Part shown: one piece after another, positions 17,260-33,701 of the stretch | Layout: the number at the start of each line of letters is the position of its first letter | Numbering within the stretch: position 1 is the first letter of the stretch | Source: Nocardioides pinisoli | GTDB lineage: Bacteria; Actinomycetota; Actinomycetes; Propionibacteriales; Nocardioidaceae | Reading direction: 5' to 3' | NCBI RefSeq assembly: GCF_024199985.1 | Contig: NZ_JANARS010000003.1 | Coordinates: 62,001-126,000 of the forward strand | Length of the DNA stretch: 64,000 nt | Made by a program: the position numbers and the translations under genes | Notes under the pieces: generated by a model | Database searches by the model: none | What the model saw: only the letters and a program-made list of their open reading frames with translations | What the model was told of the DNA's origin: nothing

Positions 17260-18294
17260 GTGAGCGGCGTGCCCCCCGCGTCCCGTGATCCGTGGCTCGA
17301 CAACGTCAAGATGGTGCTGGTCACCCTCGTCGTCGTGGGTCACGCGATCGGCCTCGTCGAGGAGAGCGCGGGCAGCCACTGGGTCTACGACTTCATCTAC
17401 CTGTGGCACATCCCGGCCTTCGTGTTCGTCAGCGGCTACCTCTCGAAGTCCTTCGAGTGGGACCGGCGGCGGATGAAGAGCCTGGTCTACACGCTCGCGA
17501 TCCCCTACCTGCTCTTCGAGCCGGCGCTGTTCTACTACCGCCGCGAGGTGGTCGGCGAGGACGTCACGGGGCCGCTGTGGATCCAGCCGCACTGGACGAT
17601 GTGGTACCTCATCGTGCTGCTGATGTGGCGCCTGGTGACGCCGGTCCTCAAGCGGCACTGGCTCTTCCTGCCGCTGTCGGTGATCGTCAGCCTGCTCGGT
17701 GGCCTCTGGACCGACGACTCGCTGATGATCCCCCGCTTCCTCGGCCTGCTGCCGTTCTTCGTGCTGGGCCTGCACCTCAAGCCGCGCCACCTCGCCCACC
17801 TCGACGACGTCTGGGTGAAGGTGGCGGCGGTCCCGATGCTGGTCGGCATCGGCGTGATGGCGGTCTACACCGACACGTGGGCCGAGACCGCCCTGCTCTG
17901 GTACGACACCGGCTACTCGGACCTGCCGATCGACAACGAGATCGCCTTCCAGACCCGGCTCACCGTCATGATGGTCGGCCTCGTGGGCGCCTTCGCGGCG
18001 ATGTCGCTCGTGCCCCGGCGCAGCCTCGGCTGGTTCACCACGATGGGCACCGCGACGATGGTGGTCTACCTCTTCCACGGCTTCGTCATCAAGACGTTCA
18101 AGGCGCTCGGCTGGCCCGACTTCACCGCGTCCTACCCGGCGATGGGGCTGGTCCTCACCGTCCTCGGCGCGGTCGGCCTCGCGTTCCTGCTCGCGTCGCC
18201 GCCGGTGCGGCGCGTGCTCGAGCCGTTCACCAACCCGCTCGGCTGGGTGGAGTCGCGACGCAAGCGGCCTAGCTCGGCCCCCACGTCGGTCTGA
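17260..18294 (+). CDS. Acyltransferase family 3 membrane protein
   Basis: 344 residues with about ten membrane helices. It opens RDPWLDNVKMVLVTLVVVGH, carrying the conserved early His of acyltransferase-3 proteins, followed by WHIPAFVFVSGYL. Family members O-acetylate sugars, peptidoglycan or antibiotics using acyl-CoA from the cytosol; the acceptor here is unknown. The closest style is fucose-4-O-acetylase-like proteins. GTG at 17260 is used; GTG at 17269 is an alternative. Its last 26 bp overlap the convergent PlsC-like gene. Confidence 0.75.
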   Translation: MSGVPPASRDPWLDNVKMVLVTLVVVGHAIGLVEESAGSHWVYDFIYLWHIPAFVFVSGYLSKSFEWDRRRMKSLVYTLAIPYLLFEPALFYYRREVVGEDVTGPLWIQPHWTMWYLIVLLMWRLVTPVLKRHWLFLPLSVIVSLLGGLWTDDSLMIPRFLGLLPFFVLGLHLKPRHLAHLDDVWVKVAAVPMLVGIGVMAVYTDTWAETALLWYDTGYSDLPIDNEIAFQTRLTVMMVGLVGAFAAMSLVPRRSLGWFTTMGTATMVVYLFHGFVIKTFKALGWPDFTASYPAMGLVLTVLGAVGLAFLLASPPVRRVLEPFTNPLGWVESRRKRPSSAPTSV

Positions 18295-19057
18295 CCGCCG
18301 CGCGGGGCACCACGTCGAGGTGCGCGGCCTCGGCCCGCGTCGGGGCGTGGCCGCCGAGGTGGGCGGGGTACCAGGGCGCGTGCTCCCCGGGCCGCGGACG
18401 GTGGTGCGGGAGTCGCTGCAGCTCCTCGAGCTGCGCGGTCAGCGCCGCGCCGAGCCGGTGGGTCCACGCCGTGAGGTCCTCGTCCGGACCGACGACGAGG
18501 GGTGGTCCGAAGCTGACGTCGACCCGGCGGCCGCGGGTGAGGTCGGGGCGCGGCTCGCGGCCGCGCTCGTCGGGCACGCCGACCGAGTAGACCCGCTGCG
18601 AGCCCCACAGCGCCACCGGGACGACGGGCGCGCCGGTCTCCCGGGCCAGGCTCGCCACGCCGCGCATCAGCGAGCGCACGGTGTAGGAGTAGCTGATCCC
18701 CGCCTCCGGGAACGCGCAGACCGCCTCGCCCTCGCGCAGCAGCCGACGCGCGACGACGTACGCCCCGGCGGGCGCCTCCCGGTCGACCGGGACGTGCCGC
18801 ATGGCGCTCATCGCGCGCCCCACCAGCGGGACGTGCCAGACGTCGTGGCGGGTCATGAAGCGGACGTGACGACCCGACGACCGGGCGCCGTCCTGCACGA
18901 ACACGAAGTCCGGGTAGGACACGTGCGTCGCCGCGAGCACCACCGGGCCGCTCGTCGGCACGTGCTCGGCGCCCCTCCCCACGACCTGGATGCCCAGCGC
19001 GCGCATGCCGGCCCTCCCCAGCGCGACGGCAGCGCGGTAGGTCCGGTCCCGGCTCAC
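18269..19057 (-). CDS. 1-acylglycerol-3-phosphate O-acyltransferase-like protein (PlsC family)
   Basis: 262 residues. The PlsC block I is present but modified: AATHVSYPDFVF in place of NHxxxxD. Block III FPEAGISYSY replaces FPEGTRS, and block IV APVVPVALWGS is clear. The family acylates lysophosphatidate or related lipids at the membrane. The changed blocks suggest an unusual acceptor. GTG at 19057 overlaps the stop of the geranylgeranyl reductase gene (GTGA), so the pair is translationally coupled. Confidence 0.75.
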   Translation of the reverse strand: MSRDRTYRAAVALGRAGMRALGIQVVGRGAEHVPTSGPVVLAATHVSYPDFVFVQDGARSSGRHVRFMTRHDVWHVPLVGRAMSAMRHVPVDREAPAGAYVVARRLLREGEAVCAFPEAGISYSYTVRSLMRGVASLARETGAPVVPVALWGSQRVYSVGVPDERGREPRPDLTRGRRVDVSFGPPLVVGPDEDLTAWTHRLGAALTAQLEELQRLPHHRPRPGEHAPWYPAHLGGHAPTRAEAAHLDVVPRAAVRPTWGPS

Positions 19058-20301
19058 GCGAAGGGCGGTCGGGCGTCGCGCGCCATCGACCGGCGTCCGG
19101 CCCAGCGCCACACCCGGGCCGCGCGGTCGCGGTCGGCGTCGTCGACGAGGTTGCCCATCCAGCGCAGGGCGAGGGTCATCAGCCAGTCCGAGCGCATCCC
19201 GGCCGGCCCGAGGGCGGCGACGACCCGGGGCTGGGTGGCGATCCCCGCGAGCCGGCGGGCGATCGAGAACGCCTCGCCGTAGTGCTCCACCAGCGTCGAG
19301 CGCCAGGCCTCGCCGAGGCCGACGCCGCTGGTGATGTGCTCGGCCACGAAGCGGCCGGTCTCGAGGCCGTAGTCGATGCCCTCGCCGTTGAGCGGGTTGA
19401 CGCACGCGGCGGCGTCGCCGATGAGCGCCCAGTTGGGGCCGGCGACGTTGCTGACGGCGCCACCCATGGGCAGCAGCGCCGAGGTCGGCGCCCGCAGCTC
19501 GCCGGAGAGCCCGAAGTCCGCGCCGATCGTGTCGGCGTAGGTCTGCATGAGCGGCTTGATGGCGACCTCGGCAGGGCGCCTGCTCGTCGCCAGGGTGCCG
19601 GCGCCGAGGTTCACGGTGCCGTCACCCAGCGGGAAGATCCAGCCGTACCCGGTCACGAGCTCGCCCTGCTCGTCGCGCAGCTCGAGGTGCGAGCTGATCC
19701 ACGGGTCGTCGCTCATCTCGGAGTCGACGTAGGACCGTCCGGCGACGGCGTAGACGGTGTCGCGGTGCCACTCGCGGCCCAGCAGCTTGCCCAGCGGCGA
19801 GCGGACGCCGTCCGCCACGACCAGCCAGCGGCAGGCGACCTCGTAGGTGCCCTCGGCGTCGCGGAGCTCGACCGCGGCCACCAGCTCGCCCTCACGTCGT
19901 ACGCCGACCGCCCGGGCGCCGTCGACGGCACGCGCGCCGCTCTTGATCGCCCCCGTGCGCAGGTGGTCGTCGAGCTCGGTGCGAGCCACCGCCGAGCCCC
20001 AGTCGGGCAGCGAGCCGCCCGGCCACGGCAGCAGCAGCGTCTGGCCGAACCCGTGGGCGCGCAGGCCCTCGTTGACGGTGTGCGCGCGCAGCCAGTCCTC
20101 GAGGCCGAGCCTCTGCAGCTCCCCGATCGCCCGGGGGGTGAGCCCGTCGCCGCAGGTCTTGTCGCGCGGGAACGTCGCCGCGTCGGCGAGCACGACGTCG
20201 AGCCCGGCACGGGCGGCCCAGGCCGCGGCGGCCGAGCCCGCGGGGCCCGCGCCGACGACGAGCACGTCGGCGGAGGCGGGGCGCGAGGAGGGGGTCGTCA
20301 C
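19054..20301 (-). CDS. Geranylgeranyl reductase family FAD-dependent oxidoreductase
   Basis: 415 residues. The FAD-binding Rossmann motif VLVVGAGPAGSAAAAWAARA is at residues 13-32, followed by DKTCGDGLTPRAI, typical of geranylgeranyl reductases, WLVVADGVRSPLGKL, and the second FAD motif ALIGDAAACVNPLNGEGIDY. Mycobacterial relatives (Rv0561c/MenJ) reduce a double bond in the isoprenoid tail of menaquinone; that role is plausible here but not proven. GTG start at 20301. Coupled to the downstream acyltransferase. Confidence 0.85.
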   Translation of the reverse strand: MTTPSSRPASADVLVVGAGPAGSAAAAWAARAGLDVVLADAATFPRDKTCGDGLTPRAIGELQRLGLEDWLRAHTVNEGLRAHGFGQTLLLPWPGGSLPDWGSAVARTELDDHLRTGAIKSGARAVDGARAVGVRREGELVAAVELRDAEGTYEVACRWLVVADGVRSPLGKLLGREWHRDTVYAVAGRSYVDSEMSDDPWISSHLELRDEQGELVTGYGWIFPLGDGTVNLGAGTLATSRRPAEVAIKPLMQTYADTIGADFGLSGELRAPTSALLPMGGAVSNVAGPNWALIGDAAACVNPLNGEGIDYGLETGRFVAEHITSGVGLGEAWRSTLVEHYGEAFSIARRLAGIATQPRVVAALGPAGMRSDWLMTLALRWMGNLVDDADRDRAARVWRWAGRRSMARDARPPFA

Positions 20302-20343
20302 ACCGGAATTCTCGCAGAGGGCGTGGAAGGAGCCGGCATCGCT

Positions 20344-20395
20344 GGTCGAGGGGCGCCCTGGCGCCCGTCACGAGACCACCGGCCGACCTCGATAC
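20344..20395. repeat. Intergenic inverted repeat, GGTCGAG element type
   Basis: Contains GGGCGCC (20351-20357) and GGCGCCC (20360-20366) as a tight hairpin, flanked by GGTCGAG (20344-20350) and, further on, GACCTCGATAC. I have an impression that elements with this composition recur between genes in Nocardioides-type genomes, but only this copy is in the window. Confidence 0.4.
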
Positions 20396-20400
20396 GCACG

Positions 20401-20430
20401 ACGCCCGCCCTCGCAAGCGAGGACGGGCGT
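20401..20430 (-). terminator. Hairpin terminator downstream of rpoC
   Basis: Arms ACGCCCGCCCTCG (20401-20413) and CGAGGACGGGCGT (20418-20430) enclose a CAAG loop, with one internal mismatch. It lies about 50 bp beyond the rpoC stop and has no T-tract, as is common for actinobacterial terminators. Confidence 0.6.
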
Positions 20431-20457
20431 CGGTGCTACTCGATCTGGCTCGTCACA

Positions 20458-20478
20458 CCAGAACGGATCGCTTCGCGA

Positions 20479-20488
<10 letters not shown>
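20458..20488 (-). other. Hairpin containing the rpoC stop codon
   Basis: Left arm 20458-20471 and right arm 20475-20488 pair as seven plus six base pairs with one internal mismatch around a 3-base loop. The rpoC TGA (20479-20481 on the plus strand) lies inside the right arm, so the structure includes the last codons of rpoC. It may add to termination or protect the 3' end. Confidence 0.55.
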
Positions 20489-24324
<3,836 letters not shown>

Positions 24325-24374
24325 GATGGCTGCAGTCCTTCGTTAGTACGTGGAAAGTGAGGCTGGGACTGAGG

Positions 24375-24407
24375 TGGTACGGCGACCGGTGGCCGGCCGC
24401 CGTACCA
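24375..24407 (-). other. rpoB-rpoC intercistronic hairpin
   Basis: Perfect 10-bp arms TGGTACGGCG (24375-24384) and CGCCGTACCA (24398-24407) with a 13-base GC-rich loop, in the gap between the rpoB stop and the rpoC start. Could be an attenuator or an RNA-processing site that tunes rpoC relative to rpoB. Confidence 0.5.
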
Positions 24408-24412
24408 GCGAC

Positions 24413-27994
<3,582 letters not shown>

Positions 27995-28165
27995 GAGGTG
28001 TCCTCACAAATGAGCAAGTGATCGGCGCTTGCCGACCACCACGACGACCGTCCGGAAGGCGTCGGGCATCTGAGGGCAGGCGCAAGGAGACACGATAGCG
28101 CACTTGAGGACACGCCACAAACGCGGGGTCGACTTCCCTGAGGGACGCTCCACGCGTTGGCCATG

Positions 28166-28194
28166 ACTATGAACGTCACGTCGCCCTGGGTCAA
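28166..28194 (-). promoter_or_regulatory. rpoB promoter
   Basis: On the minus strand, -35 TTGACC (28189-28194) and -10 CATAGT (28166-28171) are separated by exactly 17 bp. This is a near-consensus SigA-type promoter, about 170 bp upstream of the rpoB TTG, leaving a long 5' leader. It separates rpoBC from the mce operon. Confidence 0.7.
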
Positions 28195-28212
28195 GCAGAA
28201 CGCGCCGATTGC

Positions 28213-29061
28213 CTACCCTTGGGCGGGCGAGGTGATGAGGTCGTCGACCAGCCACTCGCCGTCCACGCGCTGCATCGACACGGTGACCTGATCCTTGTAG
28301 ACCACCGGCTCGGCGTCGAGCTTGTTGGTCGTCGGCCGGTCCACGAAGACCAGCACCTGCACCCGGTCCTGGCTCGCGCGCACGATGCCTGAGGCGACCA
28401 CCGAGGCGGTGACCCGGGTCTGCGTCCGCGGCGCGTTGTCCTCCAGGACGGTGAAGAGCTTGTCGTACTCCTCCCGGTAGCTGCCGGTCATCAGGGCCTG
28501 GGCCTCGCGCTGGTCGGCCTCGAGGGTCTCGTAGTCGTAGGACAGCACGGGCACGACGGCGCGCTCCGCCGCCACCTGGGCGTCACGGGCGGCCGTGTCG
28601 TCGCCGGCCGCCGCGCCCTGGCTCCACGTCCACGCGGTCGCGCCCAGGAGCCCGGCCGCCAGCACGCCCAGCCCCGCCAGCAGCCAGGAGGGCGCCCCGC
28701 GCCGCTCCCCCGGCGCGTCGGCCCCGGCGGTCGAGGAACGGCGGAGGCGGGTGGCGAGGCCCGGCCCCGCCCGGCCCGGCCTCGCCACGGGCTCCGGTGA
28801 CGCCGAGCCCCCAGCGCCCTCGGCGCCCTCGGCTTCGTGGGTGTCCAGGGCTTCTCGGACACCTTCGGGCGGGAGCGTCTCGTCGTACGCCGCACGCGCG
28901 GCGGGGTCGAGCAGGACCTTCGCGGCCCGGTTGAGGGTGTCGAAGCGTCGGTCGCCCGGCTCGAGGTCGGCGATGCGGCCCTTCCAGGCGGCGCGGACCT
29001 CCTCGGTCGAGGCGTCGCGCGACACGTCGAGGACGTCGTACCAGGTGGGTGCGTCGGTCAC
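28213..29061 (-). CDS. Mce-associated membrane protein with N-terminal J-domain-like region
   Basis: 282 residues. Residues 1-70 resemble a DnaJ J-domain (WYDVLDVSRDASTEEVRAAW, then FDTLNRAAKVLLDPAARAAYD), but the HPD tripeptide that stimulates Hsp70 is absent; the loop reads ADLEPGD. A variable linker and one membrane helix (about 124-150) follow. The outer part (about 155-282) is the NTF2-like Mce-associated (Mas) domain ending VDGEWLVDDLITSP, matching the preceding gene. GTG at 29061 overlaps that gene's stop (GTGA). It is the last gene of the mce operon. Function is inferred from position: a possible stabiliser or cytosolic adaptor of the Mce complex. Confidence 0.75.
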   Translation of the reverse strand: MTDAPTWYDVLDVSRDASTEEVRAAWKGRIADLEPGDRRFDTLNRAAKVLLDPAARAAYDETLPPEGVREALDTHEAEGAEGAGGSASPEPVARPGRAGPGLATRLRRSSTAGADAPGERRGAPSWLLAGLGVLAAGLLGATAWTWSQGAAAGDDTAARDAQVAAERAVVPVLSYDYETLEADQREAQALMTGSYREEYDKLFTVLEDNAPRTQTRVTASVVASGIVRASQDRVQVLVFVDRPTTNKLDAEPVVYKDQVTVSMQRVDGEWLVDDLITSPAQG

Positions 29062-29732
29062 GGGGTGCTCCCCTCGGAGGCGCCGGGCTCGTCGGGCGAG
29101 CTCACCGGGGTGAAGTCGTCGACGAGCCACTCGCCCTCGATCATCACCAGGTCGACGGTGAAGCGGAACGGGAGCGGCTCCTGGTCGACGGTGCGCGCCT
29201 GCTTGCCCTCGCCCTGCTGGTAGCTGTCGGTGAACGCCCCGGCGACGAGCACCCGCGCGGAGTCGTCGTCCACGGACGACACGGCCGTGGCGAAGACGTC
29301 GGCGGTGCGGGTGATGCCGCCCTGGGCGACGAGCTGCTCGGCGGTGGCGACCTCCTTGTCGAAGTCGGCCGCGAACTTCGGCGTGATGACCTCGCGGACC
29401 TGCTCGCGGTAGTCGGGCATCTGGCCGGACCCGTCGAGGAGGTCGGGGCTGTAGGTGCCGAGCCGCTTGACGAACTGGTCGGTCAGGCTCATCACCTGCT
29501 CGCGCTCCTCGGGGTGGTCGAGCGTGCCACCGGCCGACGCCCGCCCACCGGCGGTGAGCCAGACGAGCACGGCGACGCAGGCCACGACGACGAGGGTGAG
29601 CGCGACGGCGAGCAGGCGCCGCCAGCGAGGTGGGGCGGGGTCACGGGTGGCGGACCCACCCTCGGCCACCTTCCCGGCGGGCCCGGGCTCGACGGCCCCG
29701 CCCGACCGGGTGCGTTCGGACAGCACGGACAT
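29058..29732 (-). CDS. Mce-associated membrane protein (Mas)
   Basis: 224 residues: a cytosolic N-terminal tail, one membrane helix (about 40-62), then an extracytoplasmic NTF2-like domain with DYREQVREVITPKFAADFDK and EGEWLVDDFTPVSS. Such proteins follow mceF in most mce operons and are thought to stabilise or modulate the transporter. ATG at 29732 is the first credible start; the open frame upstream runs antiparallel to no gene and overlaps mceF. It is 47 bp downstream of mceF and coupled to the J-like protein. Confidence 0.8.
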   Translation of the reverse strand: MSVLSERTRSGGAVEPGPAGKVAEGGSATRDPAPPRWRRLLAVALTLVVVACVAVLVWLTAGGRASAGGTLDHPEEREQVMSLTDQFVKRLGTYSPDLLDGSGQMPDYREQVREVITPKFAADFDKEVATAEQLVAQGGITRTADVFATAVSSVDDDSARVLVAGAFTDSYQQGEGKQARTVDQEPLPFRFTVDLVMIEGEWLVDDFTPVSSPDEPGASEGSTP

Positions 29733-29779
29733 GTTCCCTCCCTGGAACGTGCGACCCCTCCTCCAAGGGGTCTGCAGGG

Positions 29780-31093
29780 TCAACGACGATCGGCGGCCGA
29801 CGTCACGCCGTGCCCGAGCAGCGGCTCGAGGTAGAGCCACTTCCAGCTGTCCTCGCCGAGGGTCCGCGGCGCCGCGGGACGCGACCCGGTGAGGCGCTGG
29901 ATCTCGGCGGGGTCGGACGTCACGGCGCCCGTCTCGGGGTCGTGGGCGAAGTCGGCGGCACCCCAGCCGGTGGCCGGTCGCGGCGCCTGGATGTTCTGCG
30001 CGCCGCGGGCGTTGGAGGTCGCCGCCGACTCGGTGCACCCGGCGCCCTCGTTCATGGGGGCGTCGCTGCCGTCGAGCGGCGAGCGGCGGTCGGTGCCCTC
30101 GTAGCCGCCGAGGCACACGTGCGGCTCCGAGGTGAGGACCATGCCGAAGTGGGCGTCGTAGAGCCCGGTGCCCGGCGACCGCGACACGACCGTGTAGCCG
30201 CCCTCGACGACGTAGGGGTAGATGACCAGCAGCTGCTCGATGCCGTCGAGGTGCTTGACCACGACCTCGCCGGTGGTGACCAGGTTGTTGATGAGGTCGC
30301 CGAGCTCGACCTCGTTGTCCTCGAGGAAGACGCGCAGCTCGTTGGCGCCGAGCGAGCCGTCCTCGATGAGCCGGCGCAGGTCCCGGTCGTGGTCGGCCAC
30401 CGTGGTGGAGAAGAGCGAGAGGTCGCGCGCGAAGCGACGGAAGGCGCGCTCGGAGTCGATCTGCCCGTTGAGCACCGTGTTGCTGTCGCGGATCAGGTCG
30501 ACGGTGACGTCGAAGTTCTGCTCCGCCACGGTGATGAGCTCGTTGCTGCTGTCGAGGATCGTCTGGAGGTCGTCGCCGGCGCCCCTGAAGGCGAGGCCGA
30601 GCTCGGAGGTCACGGTGCGCAGGTCGTCCTGGTCGACGCTGCGCACGGTCTCGTCGAGGTGGGTGAGGAGGGTGTCGGTCTGGATCGGGGTCGTCGTGAC
30701 GTCGCGGGCGATCTCCGAGCCGTCGCGCAGGAACGGGCCGTCGTCGCTCTGCGGCTGGAGCTCGACGTACTGCTCGCCGACGGCCGACCGGTTGCCGACC
30801 AGCGCGTGGGCGTCGGCCGGGATGTCGTCGTGCTCCTCCTCGATGTCGAGCACGAGGTCGACGCCGTCGTCGGTGAGGACGAGCTCGCTGACCTCGCCCA
30901 CGCGCACCCCGCGGTAGGACACCTCCGCCCCGGCGAAGGCGCCTCCGGAGTCGGCGAAGTGGGCCACGACCGTGTAGCTCTGGTCGAGGACGAGACGGTC
31001 GAGCCGGGCGTAGCGAGCGCCCACGAAGCTGACGCCCACCAGCGTGATGATGGCGAAGACGAGCAGCTGCAGCTTGGTCCTCCGGGTGATCAT
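29780..31093 (-). CDS. MCE family protein, MceF-type
   Basis: 437 residues. One N-terminal membrane helix (about 8-27) then the MlaD/MCE domain with YTVVAHFADSGGAFAGAEVSYRGVRVGEV, followed by a long helical region with repeated SNELITVAEQNFDVTVDLIR-type heptads that would form the needle barrel, and a Pro/Gly-rich tail with several cysteines. Being last of the six Mce proteins, it is the F subunit. Its ATG overlaps the mceE stop by 4 bp. The complex imports lipids or sterols across the cell wall; the cargo is unknown. Confidence 0.83.
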   Translation of the reverse strand: MITRRTKLQLLVFAIITLVGVSFVGARYARLDRLVLDQSYTVVAHFADSGGAFAGAEVSYRGVRVGEVSELVLTDDGVDLVLDIEEEHDDIPADAHALVGNRSAVGEQYVELQPQSDDGPFLRDGSEIARDVTTTPIQTDTLLTHLDETVRSVDQDDLRTVTSELGLAFRGAGDDLQTILDSSNELITVAEQNFDVTVDLIRDSNTVLNGQIDSERAFRRFARDLSLFSTTVADHDRDLRRLIEDGSLGANELRVFLEDNEVELGDLINNLVTTGEVVVKHLDGIEQLLVIYPYVVEGGYTVVSRSPGTGLYDAHFGMVLTSEPHVCLGGYEGTDRRSPLDGSDAPMNEGAGCTESAATSNARGAQNIQAPRPATGWGAADFAHDPETGAVTSDPAEIQRLTGSRPAAPRTLGEDSWKWLYLEPLLGHGVTSAADRR

Positions 31094-32541
31094 CGCGTCA
31101 CCATCCCGGGGACGAGGAGGCTCACGAGGGCGGGGTCGTAGACCTCCGCGAGGTCGCCCATCGTCGGCCCCCGCTCCCTGCCGGGCGGGTCGCCGGCCGG
31201 ATAGGCGCCGGGGCGGGGCAGGCCGGGCAGCCCGGGCAGCGTGATCGTCGGCAGCGTGGGGACCGGGACGGTCGGCAGCGTGGGCGTCGGGAGCGGCACG
31301 GTGGGGTCTCCCGACCCGCCGCACAGGCCGGGCACGGGGTACTGCTTGCACACCGCGCTGATGACCGAGCCCGGGAGGCCGATGCAGGCGGAGACGTCGC
31401 CGCGGCGCAGGCCCTCGAGGCAGTCGTTGATCGCGTCGAGGGCGTCCTGGCACAGCCGGCTCGAGTCGGGCAGCGGGCCGTCCTGGGGCAGGGCGCTCAG
31501 CGGGATGCACGCCTCGGTCGGCAACGTGGTGGGGATCGTGGTCGGGATCCCGGTCAGGTCGACGTCGAGGGTGATCGAGAGGTTGGTGTAGTCGCCCATG
31601 TGCAGGTTGCGCGCCACCTGCGGGTCGCGGCCGACGACCTCGTCGACGAAGGGGTAGGTGAGGAAGACGTGGAAGGCGTTGGTGAAGTCGTCACCCGACG
31701 CCGCGAGCTGGGTCAGCACCGGGTCGAGCCGCCGGAGCGAGGTGATGGTCGCGTCCTTCGAGCGGGCGATGACGTCCACGGCGACCGACGACAGCCGGTC
31801 GAGGGCCGCCAGCATCTCCACGAGGTCGTCGCGCTGGCGGTCGATGGAGTCGAGCGCGCTGGGCAGCTCGTCGAGCGCCCGGTCGATCGTGGGCAGCTGC
31901 TTCTCCGCCGCGAGCGCGAGCCGGTTGAGCGACTCGATCGCGTCGACGATGTCGGCCTTGTTCTCGTCGAGCTGGCCGGTGAAGGTGCGCAGGTTGCGCA
32001 GCACGGAGCGCGCGGAGTCCTCGCGGCCCTCGAGGGCCAGGTTGAGCTCCTGGGTGATGGTCTTGAGCTGGGCGACGCCGCCTCCGTTGAGCAGCAGGCT
32101 CAGGGCGCCGAGCACCTCCTCGACCTCGGGGTTGCGACCGGCCCGCTCGATCGGGATGACGGCCCCGTCCCGCAGCCGGGACTCGATCGCACCCTCCTCA
32201 GGGGCACTGAGCTCGACGAACTTCTCGCCGAGCAGGCTGGTCTGGCGCAGCTCGGCCACCGCGTTGCCGGGCAGGTCGACGTCGCGCCGGATCTCCAGGG
32301 TGACCAGCGCCTGGTAGCCCTCGAGGTCGACGGCGCTCACCTTGCCGACGCTCACGTCGTTGACCTTGACCGTCGACTGCGGCACCAGGTCCAGGACGTC
32401 GGCGAACTCCACCTTGACCGTCATCGGGTCGTCTCCCACGTCGGGACCGCCCGGGAGCGGGAGCGAGTAGACGCTCGCGTCGCACGCGGACAGGAAGAGC
32501 GTCGCGAGCACACCCAGCACGAGGACCTTGAGCCGCATCAT
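31090..32541 (-). CDS. MCE family lipoprotein, MceE-type
   Basis: 483 residues. Lipobox LFLSAC places the lipidated Cys at residue 20, as in mycobacterial LprK/MceE. The MCE domain shows VKVEFADVLDLVPQSTVKVN and GEKFVELSAP. A long coiled helical part follows, then a cysteine-containing end and a Pro/Thr-rich tail (PTPTLPTVPVPTLP). The two in-frame ATGs at 32541 and 32538 overlap the mceD stop. As the only lipid-anchored subunit it is assigned to E. Confidence 0.85.
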   Translation of the reverse strand: MMRLKVLVLGVLATLFLSACDASVYSLPLPGGPDVGDDPMTVKVEFADVLDLVPQSTVKVNDVSVGKVSAVDLEGYQALVTLEIRRDVDLPGNAVAELRQTSLLGEKFVELSAPEEGAIESRLRDGAVIPIERAGRNPEVEEVLGALSLLLNGGGVAQLKTITQELNLALEGREDSARSVLRNLRTFTGQLDENKADIVDAIESLNRLALAAEKQLPTIDRALDELPSALDSIDRQRDDLVEMLAALDRLSSVAVDVIARSKDATITSLRRLDPVLTQLAASGDDFTNAFHVFLTYPFVDEVVGRDPQVARNLHMGDYTNLSITLDVDLTGIPTTIPTTLPTEACIPLSALPQDGPLPDSSRLCQDALDAINDCLEGLRRGDVSACIGLPGSVISAVCKQYPVPGLCGGSGDPTVPLPTPTLPTVPVPTLPTITLPGLPGLPRPGAYPAGDPPGRERGPTMGDLAEVYDPALVSLLVPGMVTR

Positions 32542-33698
32542 CGCTCCACCTCCGGGTCTGCCGCGACGAGCCCGCCGAGGGTGGGGTCGAAGACGTCCTG
32601 CGCCGGCAGCGGCGTCGGCTCCCGGCCGAGTGCGCCGGCGCGGGGCCGGGCGAGCAGGTCGGTGATCCGGTCGCACACCTGCCCCGAGCGCTCGACCTGG
32701 CCGACGAAGCCGCACAGGAACGCGGCCGGGTCGATCTCGAGCTGGTTGATGGACTCGCCGAAGTTGGCACGCGTGTCGAGGGTGCCGGCCTGCGGGTTGT
32801 AGGTCAGCGCGAGGTTGTTGAGCGCCCCGGGGGCCACGCGCAGGATCTCGTCGAGGGCTGCTCGCTGGCGCACGAGCACCTTCGCGACCCGGTTGACCCC
32901 GGTGATGTTGCGGCTGAGCGATCCCTTGTTCTCCTCGACGAACTCCTTGACCGCCGTGAGCGCCACCGACAGGTTCCTCGTGGCGGCGACCAGCTCCTCC
33001 CGCTCCCCCGCCAGCATGGTCGAGACGTCGGCGAGGGACTGGTTGAACTGGCGCACCGTCTGGTCGTTCTCGGCGAGCGTCTCCATGAAGCCCTCCAGCG
33101 CCTCGACCGAGCCGAACAGCTCGTCGGAGTTGCCGGCCAGCGTGTCGCTGAGTCGCGAGTAGTCCTTGATCGTCTGCCGGAAGGTCGTGCCCTGGCCGCC
33201 GAAGTTGTCGGCCGTGACCGACAGCAGGTCGGACAGCGCCCCGGACTTGTTGGCACCCCGGGGACCGAGCGCGACGTTGAGGCGGTCGAGGCTCTCGTAG
33301 ATCTGGTCGAGCTCGAGCGGCTGCGCGGTCTCGTCGACGGAGAGCTCGGCCCCGTCGGTGAGGACCTCGCCGGTGCCGGAGTAGGCGGGGGTGAGCTGGA
33401 CGTAGCGGTCGCCGACCACCGACGGGGCGATGATCACCGCCCGCGCGTCGGCGGGCAGCTTCACCTCGTCGTCGTACGTCATGGTGACGGTCACGTCGGT
33501 GCCGGTGGGTTCGACGCGGGTCACCGTGCCCACTGCCACGCCGAGGACCCGGACGTCGCTCCCCTCGTAGACGGAGATGGCGCGGGGGAAGTGGGCGACG
33601 AGGGTCTTGGAGGTGTCGCCACCGAGGAAGCTGACGGCCGCCGCGACGACGAAGGCGAGCACGACGAGCGGTACGACGAGGCGCTTCACGAGGTCCAT
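32538..33698 (-). CDS. MCE family protein, MceD-type
   Basis: 386 residues. N-terminal helix (residues 6-25, LVVPLVVLAFVVAAAVSFLG), MCE domain with KTLVAHFPRAISVYEGSDVR and VLGVAVGTVT, then helical repeats (SADLSS-like LADVSTMLAGEREELV). A Pro-rich C-terminus ends the protein. ATG at 33698, 3 bp after the mceC stop. It forms part of a hetero-hexameric Mce ring with A-F. Confidence 0.83.
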   Translation of the reverse strand: MDLVKRLVVPLVVLAFVVAAAVSFLGGDTSKTLVAHFPRAISVYEGSDVRVLGVAVGTVTRVEPTGTDVTVTMTYDDEVKLPADARAVIIAPSVVGDRYVQLTPAYSGTGEVLTDGAELSVDETAQPLELDQIYESLDRLNVALGPRGANKSGALSDLLSVTADNFGGQGTTFRQTIKDYSRLSDTLAGNSDELFGSVEALEGFMETLAENDQTVRQFNQSLADVSTMLAGEREELVAATRNLSVALTAVKEFVEENKGSLSRNITGVNRVAKVLVRQRAALDEILRVAPGALNNLALTYNPQAGTLDTRANFGESINQLEIDPAAFLCGFVGQVERSGQVCDRITDLLARPRAGALGREPTPLPAQDVFDPTLGGLVAADPEVER

Positions 33699-33701
33699 GG
33701 G

